Source: Cristatella mucedo (Eukaryota > Bryozoa > Phylactolaemata > Cristatellidae). From it: a stretch of DNA of 64,000 nucleotides. The notes under the pieces are model-generated. The model was not told where the DNA came from. It ran no database searches and saw only the letters and a program-made list of their open reading frames with translations. The position numbers and the translations under genes are program-made. The stretch spans positions 3,554,501 to 3,618,500 of the forward strand of contig WPIO01000036.1 in NCBI GenBank assembly GCA_009760855.2. Direction: 5' to 3'. Below, in pieces: positions 1 to 12,589 of this stretch; position 1 is the first letter of the stretch, and every line of letters begins with the position of its first letter.

Positions 1-660
1 TGCTGGTAGGCCAGTAAGCAGTTAGTTGCAGAAGTCGAGACGAGATGTCACGAATGTATGGACCAACTTAGACGTGGTATCCTTATCTAAACAAGCCCGA
101 ATTTTAGCAATATTATGAAGCTGAAAATAGGCAGATTTGACCGTGGAGCTGATATGGTCGTCTAACGAGAGGTCGCTTTGGAATATGACACCTAGATTTC
201 GAGCTGATTCGACAGGAGGTATGCTAGCAGAGCCATTTTTGAGAGACAGCCTTTCCAATTTTTGAATCACACTGAGTTTGCCCTTAACTAGTAAGTTAGT
301 TTTGTCATCGTTTAGTTTTAGAAAACTTGCTGCCATCCATGTGCGGATGTCATCAATGCATGCAGCTAGTGAGTTTAGAGAATTTGAGGTGCTCGAAGGC
401 TGGGAGGGATCAAAGCAAAGGTACAACTGAGTGTCATCCGCATAGAATTGAAAGCCTAGATTGTGCTTGGCAATCACATCAGCAAGAGGCAGAGTATAAA
501 CCGTGAAAAGAACCGGACCTAGCACGGAGCCTTGAGGTACTCCATATTTCAGAGGTACTTCAGATGATCTTTGTCCATTCACGTCAATACTCTGGAGTCT
601 CCCACTGAGATAGGACCTGAACCACTGCAGAGCAGTGCCAGTGATGCTCAGGCGAGTGAT
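1..660 (-). mobile_element. LINE-A copy, reverse transcriptase part, runs off left edge
   Basis: Read on the minus strand, the frame at 582-22 gives the middle and end of a CR1/L2-group reverse transcriptase. Motif B (YGVPQGSVLG) and the catalytic motif C (YADDTQLY) are both present. Bases 583-660 extend the match upstream (RSYLSGRLQS). The reading frame is still open at the left edge and matches the point in the 5491-8370 copy where about 400 further bases of coding sequence would follow, so the 3' end lies outside the window. The piece is close in sequence to the 5491-8370 copy and is therefore fairly young. Confidence 0.9.
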
Positions 661-1340
661 GTCATTTTATGACGAGCTCCAGGTTTTGGCAGCATAGGAG
701 CTGAACGCGAGATCTCACGGAGATTCTAGATTGATCCGAAGCATGGGTAATCCACCTGAGTGAGAGTGGCAGTGCTGCGATTGCTAGCGTTGCAATTGGT
801 AGTCTGAGGGAGTGCGAGTTTGAGACGGGTAGGCTGGTGCAAGAGAAGGAAGGAACAACAGAGCCTCGAAGTCCTATACGCCGCTCGATGGCGAGAGGTC
901 GCCAAGTGGTGACCGCGATTGTGACAGTTGCCACGTTCACGACAGACAAGCCTAGCTGCAGAGCGTTGCCGAAATTGTTAGCGACTTGTAGCACAGGCTT
1001 GAAGACCGGCGGTTTGGATTTGCGGAAGTCAAATCGGAGTTACCAAATTGCACGGAACAACTTGGTCGTGATATCCTCATCTAAGCAGGCCCGGAATTTT
1101 GCAGCGCTACGTGGCTGAAGGTAGGCATTGGCTTGACATTGAAGCTGGTGTGTTCGTCTGGTGAAAGGTCATTTTTGAACAGGATACCGCGACTGCGGGC
1201 AGACGCTACACGAGATATGCTGGTCGAGCCCTTTTTGAGGGTTAGGCTTTTCAAGTTCAGGCCAGCGCCGGGTTTTCCCATGACTAGTAACACACTTTTG
1301 TTGTCATTAAATTTGAGATATTTTGCTGCCATCAATATGA
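661..1340 (-). mobile_element. LINE-A fragment, degraded reverse transcriptase C-terminus
   Basis: The antisense sequence matches the C-terminal third of the LINE-A reverse transcriptase, from the region ending ...SSYAPK back to MAANFLKLNDDK (seen here as MAAKYLKFNDNK). It abuts the 1-660 copy in the same orientation but repeats a later part of the element, so it is a separate and older copy. Many substitutions and frame breaks are present. Confidence 0.75.
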
Positions 1341-1812
1341 ACGTCGCAGTTGCCACGTCACACCCCTTCTCGCCGACGAACGCATTTGCTCTCCAATTAA
1401 GCAGCGTATCGGCTTCAAAGTTCTATCACTCGCTTTCAGTTCACTTCCTTCTCTAGCTCCGACATGCTTATCAGAACAACTTGCCAATTAGGCTAGCTAT
1501 CGTACAGCGTGCTCTTCTGATTCAAGTCATTTAGCTGCGCCTCTAGCCAGCCAGCCTCAAATGCATTGGAGGCCGTATCTTTTCATTCGTACGTTCCCAA
1601 AGTCTGGAAGTCATTCCGACTGACGTCATGACATCACATGAATTGACGACATGTAAACGGGTACTAAAGTCACCAGGTCCTCACAGAATTTGCTGGGCCC
1701 GTGTGAACTGACCTGTGACATGCTTTTTTTAAATCACACGTAACGTGCCTAGAAAAAGATTGAGTTATCTGAGCTCGCTACGCAAATGTATTATTATCAT
1801 TATTATTATTTG
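1338..1812 (+). mobile_element. LINE-A fragment with 3' tail, plus orientation
   Basis: Bases 1341-1440 match, in the plus direction, the segment encoding CHITPLLADLHWLPV and RIDFKVLSLTF in the 5491-8370 copy. Bases 1745-1812 are the 3' tail (CCTAGAAAAAGATTGAG, then ATTATTATT). The section between is too diverged to align by eye. It is flanked on both sides by antisense LINE-A pieces. Confidence 0.6.
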
Positions 1813-1815
1813 TGT

Positions 1816-2260
1816 TTATATACACTCTATACGTGAGTTAAGAGAGTTCGAAGTGCTGAAAGGTCGAGATGCACACGGGTACAGCTGTGCGTGTGTCATC
1901 CGTATAAAACGACATCCTAGATTGCACTTGGCGATTACATTTGCAAGAGGGAGAAGAGAATGTAAACCGTGAATGAAAGTGGGTCGAGCGAAGACAGCTT
2001 GGTTACCCCAAACGTTTTCCGTATGATGGTCGGCCGTTGATACCGACGCTCTGAAATCTCTCTCACTGAGATAGGACCTAAACCATTGCAGCGCAGCGGC
2101 AGCGACGGCCAGGCGTAAGAAGAACGCGCAGGCGATCGCAAGTGTCAAACGATCGATACGAGATACGCAGACGAACGAGATACGCGATTGACGGCCTTGC
2201 GATCCAGCAGAGCTAGCGGCGGCTTTACGTAAGTCAGCGTTTCTTAGAAGGTCGTGCAGG
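1816..2260 (-). mobile_element. LINE-A fragment, middle of reverse transcriptase
   Basis: The antisense frame gives DLLRNADL, ALQWFRSYLS and LPLANVIAKCNLG, which correspond to the LINE-A section from about 220 residues into the reverse transcriptase to just after motif C. The YADD motif is destroyed (RFIRMTHAQLY, two frame shifts). This is an old, non-functional copy. Confidence 0.7.
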
Positions 2261-2564
2261 ACCCACGAAGCAATGCGAACGCAGCGGAGCGATTGTGTCC
2301 TGACTCGTGATTGGAGCGAACTCGGTAGGCTCGGTGTTTGGAGGTGAGACCTCGGCTGGACTTCCGCTACTCGCTCGAGAGGAGCGCCTTCGATAAGAGA
2401 GGCAGTAGCGAAACGTTGAACTGCCATATCAGTCAGGTAATGGCAATCCTAGAGATTATTAGCGGCTACTGATGTACGACCTATATGAACCGGATTTGAT
2501 ATAAGTGGTTGGGGAGTTTGTCGATTTCAGTCAGGCCTCATGTGGCAAAAAAACAGGACAAGGG

Positions 2565-2700
2565 CGTCGCCCAGAATAATAACAATAACACACTCGATAA
2601 AGCGCCCTCAGAGAACTCAATCTCTTTCTAGGCGCTTTAAATTGTTCGCACAGGAAACACGATCGAACGGTGAGTGGTATCACGCTTGACAAACAACAGC
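2565..2700 (-). mobile_element. LINE-A1 3' tail
   Basis: The antisense 3' terminal hairpin of LINE-A (GCGCCCTCAGAGAACTC, then ATCTCTTTCTAGGCGCTTTA) is preceded by the complement of the terminal ATT repeats and followed by the 3'UTR (GGAAACACGATCGAACGG). It is a severely 5'-truncated insertion. Confidence 0.8.
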
Positions 2701-3360
2701 CTGGAACGTATTGCGTGGGTTTATTGAGGTGCATTGAACGGGCATTCCATTGGCGGGCACTGGGTGGCTCGAAACAAGGCTGGAGGTGGACCGGGGGGGG
2801 AGGGGGTGCGACTATTCGCCGTTACCCCGAATCTCGCTCCGCTGCCGCAACCTTTCGCTGTAGGCAGCTGATTAACGAGTCCTTGCAGCTCAAGCAGCTG
2901 CAGACTCCTCCTCCGCGAATGCATTTTAACGACGATAGAAAAACGATAATAATAATGATGATAAGCTCGCACGACATCTTACCTTTGAGTTTGGTCGCCG
3001 GGAGCCGGCGAAGCCACGGTCGCACGTGTCGCTCAGGTGCAGGAGCACACACGTCGGCTGAAGGGCTCGCACAAGTGGCAAGCCCTTGAAAGCACTCGCT
3101 CGTGCATAAAGCCAACCTGAGCGCTCTGCTGCTGGTGCTCAGTGTGGCTCGGATTCAACTATAGATTGTAGAGACTATTTAAGCGGTCGAAATATTTATT
3201 CAGGTCCGAATGATTAAATATTGTATTTTTCTAATTCATATCGCGGAAGTAAACCTGGAAATGGGTCTTTATTTTTATATTACACTTTGTAATTCTGTAT
3301 TATATCCGTGCTTTCTGTCTGTCTGTCTGTCTCCTTTCTCGCTCTCTCTCACTTTCTCTT
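2701..3360. other. No recognisable gene or repeat
   Basis: The stretch contains a G-rich run at about 2789-2806 and a short TCTG repeat at about 3317-3331. Open frames here are short, lie on both strands and show no family resemblance. Confidence 0.5.
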
Positions 3361-3440
3361 TGATCTCGGATCTCTCTTGATCAACCGGCAGTCATCCAAG
3401 CTCTTTTAGCAAAGCCTTGATATCAACGCTCTATTTCTCA
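3361..3440 (-). mobile_element. Short LINE-B fragment
   Basis: GATCAACCGGCAGTCATCC and the following AGCTCTTTTAGC resemble the antisense LINE-B sequence at 49093-49135 (GATCGACCGGCAGCCATCC). The piece is only about 70 bases and is diverged. Confidence 0.35.
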
Positions 3441-3672
3441 TATGTCTTAATGGTACCTCTCACCCACCCTGCTCCTCGCTGAATGCTCCTACGTTTGATG
3501 GGAAATAGTCACTGTGAGAGTTTAGAAAATGTATCTTATCTAACAGTCATTCTGCTGCCAAGTGCCGCGAAGCGTTGAACCATTTTCTAAACATAGTCAG
3601 CAAACTTTTGATTGGTGAGAGCGTTCTCTACCACAGACTTATCTTCATCTAATGTCTTCTACTCCAACCCAG

Positions 3673-4653
3673 TCATTTTGTATGCAAACTGTGTATCTTT
3701 GAACGACTATCTGATCCGTGGATCAAAAAAATGCATGCCTTTATCTTTTCCTCGCTAATTTGATCAAGCTTGTCTTGCAAGTACTTAAAGCTATCAAATC
3801 GTCGTTTCAGAGCCTTAACGTCGTTTTTCATCAGACCAACCTTTATGTGTAAGGAAGGAAGTAGCACTTTCTTGCTGTCGACAAGAGGATGCTCTCGGAC
3901 GTAGTCACTCCCAGGCAGAAAAAGTGTTCGCTCTGACCGTCTTTCTTTCGGTTATGAAGAGCGTCAGCGAGATCATCCTGCCGATATAAAACGCATGGAA
4001 ATTTGTGCAGCCACCTTGAAGTCTTAGTAGAAGAGTAACGACCAGTAAATCTCCGCATATCTGCTACTGTTGTTGATCATATCTTATTTAGTTCAGCCGA
4101 CTCTTTGGGCAGGTCAAGGTCTATCACTAAGTCATCAAGATCAGATTGATAAATTAGTTTAGGTATTGGAACATCAAAAGCGTCATAGTTGTCATCAATG
4201 TCACCTTCAGTTGAACTCGAATCACTGTCAATCAATATATAATCAAGTGTAACTGGTGGAACAGAAACTTCCACCTCGTCACTGTGCGGTACAGGTAGCA
4301 TCGCTGACAGTTAGTTTGGATATTCAATGTATGCTTGGTCATCCTGCTGAAGCTCTGCACGTTAGTGATGCAGAAATAACAATCCAAAACTTGGTCAGTT
4401 TGTTCTCTCCAAATCATCGGTACTCCAAGTAGCGTGTATTCGCTTTGACCTTTAAACCGTTTTCTCAAACTTTCTACACACAGCTTGCATACAGTATGTG
4501 GTGCCCGTGTCTCTTCCTGACCCCACAGTTTGATCAAAAGTAGGCGCGATAGCACTTTTTGATGAATGAATTTATCGGTAACCGCTGCTTTTTTGTCGAG
4601 AATCTCCCACAGATGCAACAGATGTGCGGAAAATTTTTACAACCCCTTGGCAT
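3673..4653 (-). pseudogene. Broken gene of a repeat-associated, zinc-motif protein family
   Basis: The likely start is the minus-strand ATG at 4653-4651, reading MPRGCKNFPHICCICGRFS, with a Cys-x2-Cys pair typical of the N-terminus of a multicopy family I remember from arthropod and other invertebrate genomes. The frame then shifts near 4540 and continues as RAPHTVCKLCVESLR, GVPMIWREQTDQVLDCYFC, which keeps the paired cysteines. A second shift near 4300 leads to an acidic segment (IYQSDLDDLVIDLDLPKE), and a third near 4080 leads to the FPCVLY and LLPSLHIKVGLMKNDVKAL region. At least three frame breaks make it non-functional. The biochemical role of the family is unknown to me; the copy number in other genomes suggests it travels with a mobile element. 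The C-terminal part beyond SEEKIKACIF is lost. Confidence 0.65.
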
Positions 4654-5490
4654 TGTAAATCACAAGTATCTGTTGATTGAAACAACTATATCAACCAATA
4701 GAATGGCTAATTTTTCTACAAAAAATAACACACAACATTTATGTCATTAAATGACTGTTGCAAGTAAACCTAAGAAAAGCCAATATCATTATGCATAAGG
4801 CCTAATGTTAAAGCGCACCCGATCTTTGATAGACACATTTTACCCAACCTGACTAGCCAAAGCAAAACAAAATACGCAATAAATCATCATTTGTGATCTA
4901 AGTTTTGAAAATTATAAAAATTGCCAACTAACTCATATTTGGCAGACCATTTTAATCCTGTGTAGCTGAAGTAAATCGAAAAGCTGTTGCTCCAAAAATA
5001 ACTTTGCTTCTATGGTCAGAATGACGATATTTTGAAACTCTCCAGCTTATATGTCAGGCACGGCATGGACGTTAGGTTCCCACAAGTCGCACACGTTTCG
5101 CCGCTACCCGAGTCAGTGACGGGAAGGCGAATGCAACACTTTAAAATCGAACAGTACTTGCGCCTTACTCTGTAGTATGTGTTATTGCAGAGTACGAGAG
5201 TAGTGAATAATTTGATTATATGGGCATCAAGATGTTGTACCCAACAGAAGCATTTTTCAATCCTTACGGACAATTTATTAGTGCAAGAGCGAAAGATTAC
5301 TCCATGAAGGCGTCTGTTGAGACGTGCTAAGTCTACGGAGCATACTATAAGGAATCAAGACTAGCCCTGGTTGCATCATTTCACTTGCGGTCACTGCAAG
5401 GGAACGCTTGATAAGTAGGGTAAAAGAATTGCTGCTCACTAGAGGGCATTTCCTTCACGTTAATTAATATGCGTTAATAATATTAATTGT
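4654..5490. other. AT-rich spacer, nothing recognised
   Basis: No family match or tandem repeat is visible. The 85-residue minus-strand frame at 5273-5016 has several cysteines but no motif I recognise. Part of this may be flank of the element carrying the 3673-4653 pseudogene. Confidence 0.4.
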
Positions 5491-5491
5491 C

Positions 5492-6069
5492 TTGGTCTCA
5501 CCAGAAAACAAGCTACCGATAGCGGCAGTAGTCTATCGCCCACCAGGTACCAAATCCTCCTTTATCTCAGATTTCTCCGATCTCATTTCGATTCTGTGTT
5601 CAAGAAATCGATCCTTCCTCGTTATGGGTGATTTCAACGTTCACTTTGATAACTTATCTGACGCTTTCAGCACCGAATTTCGTGCATTGACTGACTCATT
5701 GTCTCTTGTGGCTCATGTGCATGGCCCTACCCACATCAAGGGTCACACACTCGACCAGATTTTCTCATACAACTGCACTTTTCATCACCAATTATTAAAA
5801 AATCCTGCTTATCTGACCACATGCAGATCTCACTCAATCTACAGTGTGTGCCCACATCCTTCTCTAAAATAACCTCTGAATCGCGAAACCTCAAGACCCT
5901 TGACATCGATGCTGTCCGCGCGAGAATATCTGCTTCGACTCTGCTGCTCAGTCCTCCCTTCGATCTGTCATCATTGGTAGATAGCTACAACATGACACTA
6001 GCTGACACGCTCGACGAGTTTGCACCTCTGACAAAGCGCACTGTGCGCCCCCGCCCAGACGGCCTATAG
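5492..6069 (+). pseudogene. LINE-A AP endonuclease domain, C-terminal part
   Basis: The frame opens with VYRPPG and continues with FLVMGDFNVHFD (the GDFN motif of exonuclease-endonuclease-phosphatase fold enzymes) and THIKGHTLDQIF. In the A-run at 5797-5802 the frame shifts; after the shift the expected SDHMQISLNL, containing the catalytic Asp-His pair, is found in the next frame. A stop at 6067-6069 follows. The domain would nick target DNA to prime reverse transcription. The N-terminal half, with the ALTETWL motif seen at 32760-33185, is missing here. The frame shift and stop make it inactive as it stands. Confidence 0.85.
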
Positions 6070-6239
6070 TTTACCACAGACATTAAACTAGCCAGGTCTA
6101 CTAAACGAAAGCTTGAAAAGCATACAAAAGATCCGGACTAACTGTCCATCGACAGGCATATGAAAACTACTGTAAGTCGTACCAATCGATCCTAGCAAAG
6201 GCCAAGTCTAGCTTCTATAGAAACATTGTTGAATCACAG

Positions 6240-8108
6240 ATGCACAATCCAAAAATGCTGATGTCGACAATAAAACATCTCCTCAACCGTTCCCAGATTA
6301 GCTCCTTACCTGATGATCCTTGTGATGATCTAGCCGATCGCTTCTCTCGATTCTTTGTGCAGAAGATGGACAAGATCAGGGAGTCCATCCCTGCGATGAC
6401 AACCTTCCCACTAGAATGCTGTTCCTCGGTTCCTGGCTGCACCTCAATGTCTGCATTTAAGCAGGTCACTAGTGATCTAGTCTTAAAGTTCGTATTGCAA
6501 TCAAAGAAGACAACAAGTCCTCTGGAGCCTATTCCCACTGTCCTGCTCCTACGTTGCATTGATCTGCTGCTGCCATGCATAACTAGCATCATTAATATGT
6601 CATTAGCCTCAGGTCATGTTCCATCACCTTTCAAAAAAGCTGTAGTCAGGCCTCTCCTCAAGAAAGCAACACTAGACCAAGAGAACTTGAACAAATACCG
6701 CCGAGTCTCCCTTCTACCATTTCTATCAAAGACACTGGAACGGGTCGTGGCAGACAAGCTAAACTCATATATCGAAACCTCACACCTTGCTAGTAAGTTC
6801 CAGTCTGGCTTTAGAGCTAATCACTCCACAGAGTCAGCATTGCTTCGGGTATACAACGACCTACTTAGGAATGCAGACATGGGTAGAGTGTCTCTGCTTG
6901 TTTTGCTCGATCTTTCGGCAGCTTTTGACACCATCGATCACAAAGTTCTTCTAGAGTGCCTCTCATCTCGCCTGGGCATCACTGGCACTGCTCTGCAGTG
7001 GTTCAGGTCCTATCTCAGTGGGAGACTCCAGAGTATTGACGTGAATGGACAAAGATCATCTGAAGTACCTCTGCAATATGGAGTACCTCAAGGCTCCGTG
7101 CTAGGTCAGGTTATTTTCACGGTTTATACTCTGCCTCTTGCTGATGTGATTGCCAAGCACAATCTAGGCTTTCACTTCTATGCGGATGACACTCAGTTGT
7201 ACCTTTGCTTCGATCCCTCCTAGCCTTCGAGCAACTCAAATTCTCTAAACTCACTAGCTGCATGCATTGATGACATCCGCACATGGATGGCAGCAAATTT
7301 TCTAAAACTAAACGATGATAAAACTAACTTACTAGTTAAGGGCAAACCCAGTGTGATTCAGAAATTGGAAAGGCTGACACTCAAAATTGGCTCTGCCAGC
7401 ATACCTCCTGTCGAATCAGCTCGAAATCTAGGTGTCATATTCCAAAGCGACCTCTCGTTAGACGACCACATCAGCTCCACGGTCAAAGCTGCCTATTTTC
7501 AGCTTCATAATATTGCTAAAATTCGGACTTGTTTAGATAAGGATACCACGTCTAAGTTGGTCCATACATTCGTGACATCTCGTCTCGACTTCTGCAACTC
7601 ACTGCTTACTGGCCTACCAGCATGTGCGATCAGGCGATTGCAGCTGGTGCAAAACTCGGCAGCTAGGCTTGTCTGTCGTGAGCGTCGCAGTTGCCACATT
7701 ACTCCACTTCTCGCCGACCTGCACTGGCTACCAGTCAAGCAACGGATTGACTTCAAGGTTTTGTCGCTCACTTTTATGTCCCTTCATTCTATGGCTCCAG
7801 CCTATCTCTCCGACATACTCCCCCATCAGGCCAAGCATCGTGCCACCCGCTTTTCGGAATCCAACAGTCTAGAAATACCTCGTACAAACCTTAAATCCTT
7901 TGGAGACCATGCATTTAGTTCGTATGCTCCCAAAGCCTTGAACTCCCTCCCGACCTGCGTCAGAACATCCCCTGACCTGACCACATTTAAAAGGAACTTA
8001 AAACACACCTATTTAGGACAGCATTTAGTGGGTCCCTGTGATTCGTCCTTCACGTGCTTATGCGTGCTGACACTGTGCATGCTGCCACTAACCACATTTA
8101 CATGCTGA
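6240..8108 (+). pseudogene. LINE-A reverse transcriptase, one internal stop
   Basis: A single frame runs from 6240 to 8108, broken only by TAG at 7221-7223. Other copies have CAG (Gln) there within DPSQPSS, so this is a single C-to-T nonsense change. Motif A (LDLSAAFDTIDH) is at 6906-6941, motif B (YGVPQGSVLG) near 7078-7107 and motif C (YADDTQLY) from 7179. The C-terminal region (LDFCNSLLTGLPACAIRRLQ, HITPLLADLHWLPV, FGDHAFSSYAPKALNSLP) is typical of CR1/L2-group proteins. The enzyme would copy its own RNA, and possibly SINE RNA with the same tail, at the nicked target. Upstream (6070-6239) the link to the endonuclease is in another frame. Confidence 0.9.
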
Positions 8109-8214
8109 CCCTGTGCATGTCACCCCTAACCATGTTATTCATTTTGTTTGTCTTTCAAGACTGATTTTACTGACCATTTAATTGCATTTCCCTTTGCAGC
8201 AAATGTAAAGCGCC

Positions 8215-8217
<3 letters not shown>

Positions 8218-8273
<56 letters not shown>

Positions 8274-8280
8274 AGAGAGA

Positions 8281-8320
<40 letters not shown>
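8218..8320 (+). repeat. (GA)n tract inside the LINE-A tail
   Basis: The normal tail reads CCTAGAAAGAGATTGAG. Here CCTAGAGAGAGA is followed by about 100 bases of GA repeat, and then TTAAGTTCTCTGAGGG resumes the tail. The microsatellite therefore expanded from the short GA stretch of the element itself. Confidence 0.9.
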
Positions 8321-8323
<3 letters not shown>

Positions 8324-8784
8324 AGTTCTCTGAGGGTGCTTTATCAAGTACATTATTATTATTATTATTACTAATTAGGTAATGAGTTGAATGTAGTTTT
8401 TTCAATTTATTGAATTTAGGTTTTGTTAACAAGATGGTACGGGTAGAAAAGAGAACCATGAAGTTTGCTATCACAAGAATTCGATGGGAATTGACAAACT
8501 CCTCAAACAACTGCCAGTTCGGCTTTGTGGACCCTTCTGAATGTTAAAGCGGCAACAGCGTGACTCCCCTTTATGTATCCGAACATTCTTTCAGCCATCA
8601 ACCAACAGTAGCACGTTGCCCCCTGAGCTCCCTTTTCCCACTACTTCAGAGTGGGATCGGCCCATTTCGGGCGAGAGCAGCAAGTATGTCAGGCAGAGAA
8701 GTAGATATCTCAGATCCAGATTACGATTTCACAGATTCGGCCTCCTAGAGAATGGCACTACTTGCCAAAAAGTGCTAGCTGAGT

Positions 8785-8950
8785 CAACCACCTTTTTTGT
8801 ATAGCGACAGAAGAGCCTTTACCGCTATCACCGCCATTTGCAGTGGCGATAAAGTATCGATCGTCCGCCGCAAGATTGGAACCAACGACCTCGGGACCGA
8901 GATCGCGAAAAGCAGCCGCCTTACCTAGCGTGCCATCACGGCTCACGGCT
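8785..8950 (-). mobile_element. SINE-2
   Basis: The minus strand carries a tRNA-like head with a box B-like GGTTCCAATC next to the inverted pair CGATCTCGGTCCCGAGGTCG, then the body (GCCACTGCAAATGG) and part of the tail (GGCTCTTCTGTCGCTAT). About five longer copies of the same element occur in the window. Confidence 0.75.
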
Positions 8951-9194
8951 TACTAAATAAGAGAGACCTCAACAGGCCAGTGACATTGGTCTTACTAAAT
9001 AAGTCCAATGCTGAGCTACTGACGCTAGGCTCAGGGAGTGGAAATTGTTGGATGAAAGTGTGAAAGTAAAAGATTAATGGCAGCGTCACCAACTTTTTTC
9101 TAACTTCTTTGGTGGGCAAGATTGGGTGTGACTTTGCAGCAGCGTGCCAGGTCTATTCGAAGCTACAGGAATCTCGTGTAACAATAAAATTTCA

Positions 9195-9350
9195 TTTGCG
9201 GAGCGGTCTAACAGAACTTAGTCTCTATTCAGGCGCTTCACCTATGCAGTGGGGCTCGAGCCTTCGGCCTAGATCATGAAATACATTCACCTTGACCTCA
9301 GTCGGGGCGAGCACCTCAACCACTGGGCCAAACCAGTTCGCCATGCATAC
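9195..9350 (-). mobile_element. SINE-1, diverged
   Basis: Antisense tRNA-like head (GGTCGGGGCGAGCACC-like CAGTCGGGGCGAGCACCTCA, box B complement GGGGCTCGAGCC) and the LINE-like tail part (TCTCTATTCAGGCGCTTCAC). Confidence 0.75.
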
Positions 9351-9399
9351 GGGTATCCCCAAGTGAATAGCTCCTACTTGTAGACAGTTTATCCAGGAA

Positions 9400-9999
9400 C
9401 GTAGAAGCCGTGCCAATTCATAAAGGGAACAAGTACTGGTCTCTACCTATGGCTCACTAAGCTCACCTCAAAGACAACTCAGCCATCTTGAAGATGCAGC
9501 TGGACGCCTTGAAGTATGGCGACGATGGCTGGGTGGTCATTTGAGGCTTCAAAATGCAGTCATTTCTGGTGGGTCTTCATTCTGCTAATTTATGCTTCTT
9601 AGTCATAAGCAATTAGGAAATAAAACTTACTACGAAAGCACAACAATTGCATGGCATGATGTAATCGAAGCAATGAAGTAATTGAACTATATGCTGTTGG
9701 TAATCAACCATAGTCATTGAATAATTTGTGTATTATTATCATTATAAATCATTGAAAAAATGGAGCAGATTTGCATAGAGGCGATCCTTTCCAGATTGTC
9801 TTTATACAAAGCCAAGACTAGCTATCTCTATCTGTTCTAAAGTACGTCACAGTCTGGAATTCGCACCAAGTAACAAGCCAAATATATCTTTGCAAATTCC
9901 GTGAATAGCGGTCAATAGTTTTAAAATTTGACTCCTCCACAGTCAAATCATTTCAGTCCATGAGCAGATAAGTTATGCCTACAAATAGGGAGGTTTAAC
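9400..9999. other. No recognisable feature
   Basis: AT-leaning sequence without an open frame of interest or a repeat shared with the rest of the window. Confidence 0.4.
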
Positions 10000-11650
<1,651 letters not shown>

Positions 11651-11729
11651 CCCTCTGTCCGTCCCAAGCAGCCGCCGTCATTGACTCATCATGGAAGTGA
11701 GGTGGGAACATATAACGGCCGTCTCAATA

Positions 11730-12410
11730 ATCAAACCTAGGTAGTGTCTCTCTGCTAATTTTCCCTAGATCTTTCGTCGTTTGATATCATTAATCACTAA
11801 GTCTTTTCGAGCGCTCTCATCCCGCCTAGACATAAGTTGTTACATGATACCACTTCTTGCCCACCTGCACTGGCTCCCAGTCAGCCAGTGCATCGACTTC
11901 AAGTTTTTTCGCTCGCTTTTAGGCCCCTTCATTCTTAGGCTCCAGCCTACCTATCAGATCTATCTACTGCCTCACCAGACTAAGCATCATACCACCCGCT
12001 TTTCGGAATCTAGCAGTTTACCAATACGTACAAAACTCAAATCCTTTGGAGATCGTGCCTTTAGTTTGTATGCTCTCAGAACCTAGAACTCACTCCCGAC
12101 TTGAGTCACGACATCCTCTGACTTAACCACATTTAAAAAGAAATTCAAAAAGCACCTATTTGTGACAGCATTTAGTGGGTCTGTATTATTCAGCCTTTAT
12201 GTGCTTATGTGTGCTGAAACTGTCCATGCTGCCACTAACCACACTTGCATGCTGACCCTGTGCATGTCGCCCCTAACCGTGTTATTCTTGTTGTTTAAAA
12301 AGCACGATACCACTCACCATTCGACCGTGCTTCCTTTGCAGAATGTAAAGCACATAGAAAGAGATTGAGTTCTCTGGTACTATTATCATTAGTATTAGTA
12401 TTAGTGGCGT
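11730..12410 (+). mobile_element. LINE-A fragment with internal deletion
   Basis: Bases 11745-11835 match the motif A region (DLSS-FDIINH, then LSSRLDI). The next bases jump to the C-terminal segment (IPLLAHLHWLPV), so the section containing motifs B and C is missing. The rest follows the C-terminus and 3'UTR to a diverged tail (CATAGAAAGAGATTGAG, ATTATCATTAGTATTAG). Confidence 0.8.
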
Positions 12411-12589
12411 TTGCAAACTAGCAAACTATCTCCCCTTTCCGTCAATTATCTAACACCCGCCATTTCTGGAACCGCAATGCACCTACTAAAAATGCAGCGT
12501 GAAAGACTCGGTGTAAATAATGTGGCGTCAGGGACGGAAAATTATACTGCTACCAGCTAGAAAACTAAAACACGACAGTATGGTAAGCA

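Larger units (their letters stand above)
5491..8370 (+). mobile_element. LINE-A1, most complete copy (5'-truncated)
   Basis: The element starts inside the endonuclease domain, runs through a nearly open reverse transcriptase and a 3'UTR, and ends with the hairpin tail and ATTATTATTATTATTA at 8351-8368. The 5' part, including the start of the endonuclease, is missing, which is the usual result of incomplete target-primed reverse transcription. The tail hairpin is interrupted by a (GA)n expansion at 8218-8320. Endonuclease plus the YADD-type reverse transcriptase with YGVPQGSVLG place it in the CR1/L2 group. Judged against other copies in the window it is the best reference for the family. Confidence 0.92.
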
